Source: Pseudothauera rhizosphaerae
GTDB taxonomy: Bacteria > Pseudomonadota > Gammaproteobacteria > Burkholderiales > Rhodocyclaceae
Assembly: GCF_004801305.1 (NCBI RefSeq)
Contig: NZ_SSOD01000010.1
Coordinates: forward strand, 62,001-126,000
Length of the DNA stretch: 64,000 bases
Direction of reading: 5' to 3'
Under the pieces are notes generated by a model. The model was not told the DNA's origin and ran no database searches. It saw only the letters and a list, made by a program, of their open reading frames with translations. The position numbers and the translations under genes are program-made. Of the stretch, positions 62,775-64,000 are shown in pieces (position 1 is the stretch's first letter; each line of letters opens with the position of its first letter).

Positions 62775-63377
62775 CTAGGGCCGCTGCGCCACCATCAGGA
62801 ACACCGGGTAGCGCCGCCCCGCTTTATCGATGTGGAACACGGTGTCGAAACGCACCGAGGCGAAACCGGCCGCCTCCGCAAGCCCGCCCAGGGACTCCCG
62901 GCCGAAACCGCAATGCCCGTCGAAGCCTTCGCCGTGGAAGGAGCCGTCCTCGGCGTCCAGGTCGGCGATGCACAGATGGCCGCCCGCCGCGAGCAGGCCG
63001 TGCAGATCGGCCAGCGCGCGCCGCGTGTCGGCGACGTGGTGCAGGGTCATCAGCGAGAACACCAGGTCGTAGCCCGCGGTGGACGCATCGTCCGCACCGA
63101 GTTCGAAGCGGATGGGCGTCATGTTGCCGATGCCCGCGGCAGCGATCTTGTCACGCAGCACCGCCAGCATGCCCGCGGAGTTGTCCGCCAGCGTGACGTG
63201 CCCCAGATCGGCCTGCAGCGCGAAGCCGAGCAGGCCGGTGCCGCAACCGAATTCGAAGCCGCGCGTGGCCGGGCCCAGCGGCACCCGGGCGCGGATGGCG
63301 TCGGCCACCGCATGCGCGCGCTCGCGCTTGGCGGGGTCGTCGTCCCAGCTCGCGGCCTTGTTGTCGAACGTGTTCAT
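62775..63377 (-). CDS. Class I SAM-dependent methyltransferase
   Basis: The protein has 200 residues, with motif I EFGCGTGLLGFALQ (about 41-54), LADNSAGMLAVL, LVFSLMTLHHV and a post-motif CIADLDAEDGSFHG. It transfers methyl from SAM to an unknown small acceptor; the pattern is like small UbiE/BioC-type methyltransferases. AGGAG precedes ATG 63377. It lies 31 nt after the phosphatidylserine decarboxylase gene on the same strand. No substrate can be named. Confidence 0.85.
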   Translation of the reverse strand: MNTFDNKAASWDDDPAKRERAHAVADAIRARVPLGPATRGFEFGCGTGLLGFALQADLGHVTLADNSAGMLAVLRDKIAAAGIGNMTPIRFELGADDASTAGYDLVFSLMTLHHVADTRRALADLHGLLAAGGHLCIADLDAEDGSFHGEGFDGHCGFGRESLGGLAEAAGFASVRFDTVFHIDKAGRRYPVFLMVAQRP

Positions 63378-63408
63378 CGTGCTCAACTCCTGTGGTCTGG
63401 CCGGCACG

Positions 63409-64000
63409 TCAGGCGCCGGGACGTTCGCCCATCGCCTCGCCCATGCGGATCGCCGCAGCGGGCTGCCAGGCGGGATTGAAGGCGATGGTGCCGCGCGGGA
63501 AGAGCATCACCACGGTGGAGCCGAGCAGGAAGCGGCCCATCTCCGCGCCCTTGTCCAGCTCCACCGGAGTCTCGTCGTAGCGCCATTCCCGCAGCGTGCC
63601 CGAGCGGGGCGGATTCACCACGCCGTGCCACACCGTGGCCATGCTGCCGACGATGGTGGCGCCCACCAGCACCAGCGCGAAGGGGCCGGATTCCCCTTCG
63701 AACACGCACACCACCCGCTCGTTGCGCGCGAAGAGACCCGGCACGCCGCGGGCGGTGGCCGGGTTCACCGAGAACAGCGCCCCTGGCACGTGGATCATGC
63801 GCTTCAGCCGCCCGGCGCAGGGCATGTGGATGCGGTGGTAGTCGCGCGGGCTCAGGTACAGGGTGGCGAAGCTGCCGTCCTGGAAACGCGCCGCGAGTTC
63901 GGCATCGCCCCCCAGCAGCGCGGCGGTGGAATAGCGGTGGCCCTTGGCCTGGAAGATCTGGTCGCGCTCGATGGCGCCGAACTGGCTGATCGCCCCGTCC
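63409..64000 (-). CDS. psd: Phosphatidylserine decarboxylase proenzyme (5' end cut off)
   Basis: The frame read from the right edge is open to a stop at 63409, about 197 codons. It carries [21 protein letters not shown] with the conserved lysine/histidine, [16 protein letters not shown], and the self-cleavage site LGST in [13 protein letters not shown] that yields the pyruvoyl subunit. It makes phosphatidylethanolamine at the inner membrane. The N-terminus lies beyond the window. The methyltransferase gene follows. Confidence 0.93.
   Translation of the reverse strand, partial: DGAISQFGAIERDQIFQAKGHRYSTAALLGGDAELAARFQDGSFATLYLSPRDYHRIHMPCAGRLKRMIHVPGALFSVNPATARGVPGLFARNERVVCVFEGESGPFALVLVGATIVGSMATVWHGVVNPPRSGTLREWRYDETPVELDKGAEMGRFLLGSTVVMLFPRGTIAFNPAWQPAAAIRMGEAMGERPGA

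Overview
The window is high-GC DNA with strongly GC-biased third codon positions, tightly packed operons and short intergenic regions. The gene set points to a betaproteobacterium, most likely of the Rhodocyclales (Thauera, Azoarcus or Zoogloea relatives). The main reasons are the order rplU-rpmA-obgE-proB, a PEP-CTERM protein with PrsK/PrsR/PrsT and exosortase-associated genes, a three-gene pntA1-pntA2-pntB transhydrogenase, and SfnR/SfnB-like sulfur-scavenging genes. The genus is an inference. No phage, insertion sequence, CRISPR array or rRNA was seen.

Layout. 1-3.3 kb: sulfur scavenging (ABC ATPase cut by the left edge, SfnR-like sigma-54 activator, SfnB-like flavin monooxygenase) with a near-consensus sigma-54 promoter and tandem enhancer-like palindromes. 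3.3-10 kb: acetyl-CoA synthetase with an OsmC protein, a divergent DEAD-box helicase, and a PAS-GGDEF-EAL protein with degenerate motifs. 10-19.5 kb: secreted hypothetical, proton-translocating transhydrogenase, PP2C phosphatase, glycolate oxidase (glcD, a 43-residue membrane ORF, glcE, glcF) and a hydroxypyruvate isomerase. 19.6-24.5 kb: SulP transporter, rplU-rpmA, obgE, proB. 24.5-31 kb: PEP-CTERM protein under a sigma-54 promoter with an IHF site, an E1-like/nitroreductase pair, two FtsX-type permeases and an exosortase-associated acyltransferase. 31-38 kb: cystathionine beta-synthase and a gamma-lyase/synthase, prpE, a response regulator, acuI. 38-44.3 kb: HDOD protein, LemA, BAM/GIDE-like EF-hand protein, Uup-type ABC-F protein, tRNA-Arg, trypsin-like protease with a lytic transglycosylase. 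44.3-53.4 kb: nucleotide-sugar dehydrogenase, PrsT, PrsR, PrsK and an EpsB-type sugar transferase. 53.7-58 kb: small membrane protein, tRNA-Ser, then a PhoU/DUF47-like protein coupled to a half-length PPDK. 58-64 kb: acyl-CoA dehydrogenase with a class III CoA transferase, an orphan substrate-binding protein, a 2-hydroxyacid dehydrogenase, a methyltransferase and phosphatidylserine decarboxylase (cut by the right edge).

Two regulatory themes recur. Sigma-54 control appears twice with almost the same promoter core: once beside the SfnR-like activator and once at the PEP-CTERM gene, whose likely activator PrsR lies about 23 kb away. Carbon scavenging appears as acs, prpE/acuI, glycolate oxidase/hyi and the ACAD/CoA-transferase pair. 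The least familiar item is the operon of a PhoU-like protein with a PPDK that keeps the ATP-binding and phospho-histidine domains but lacks the pyruvate/PEP barrel.
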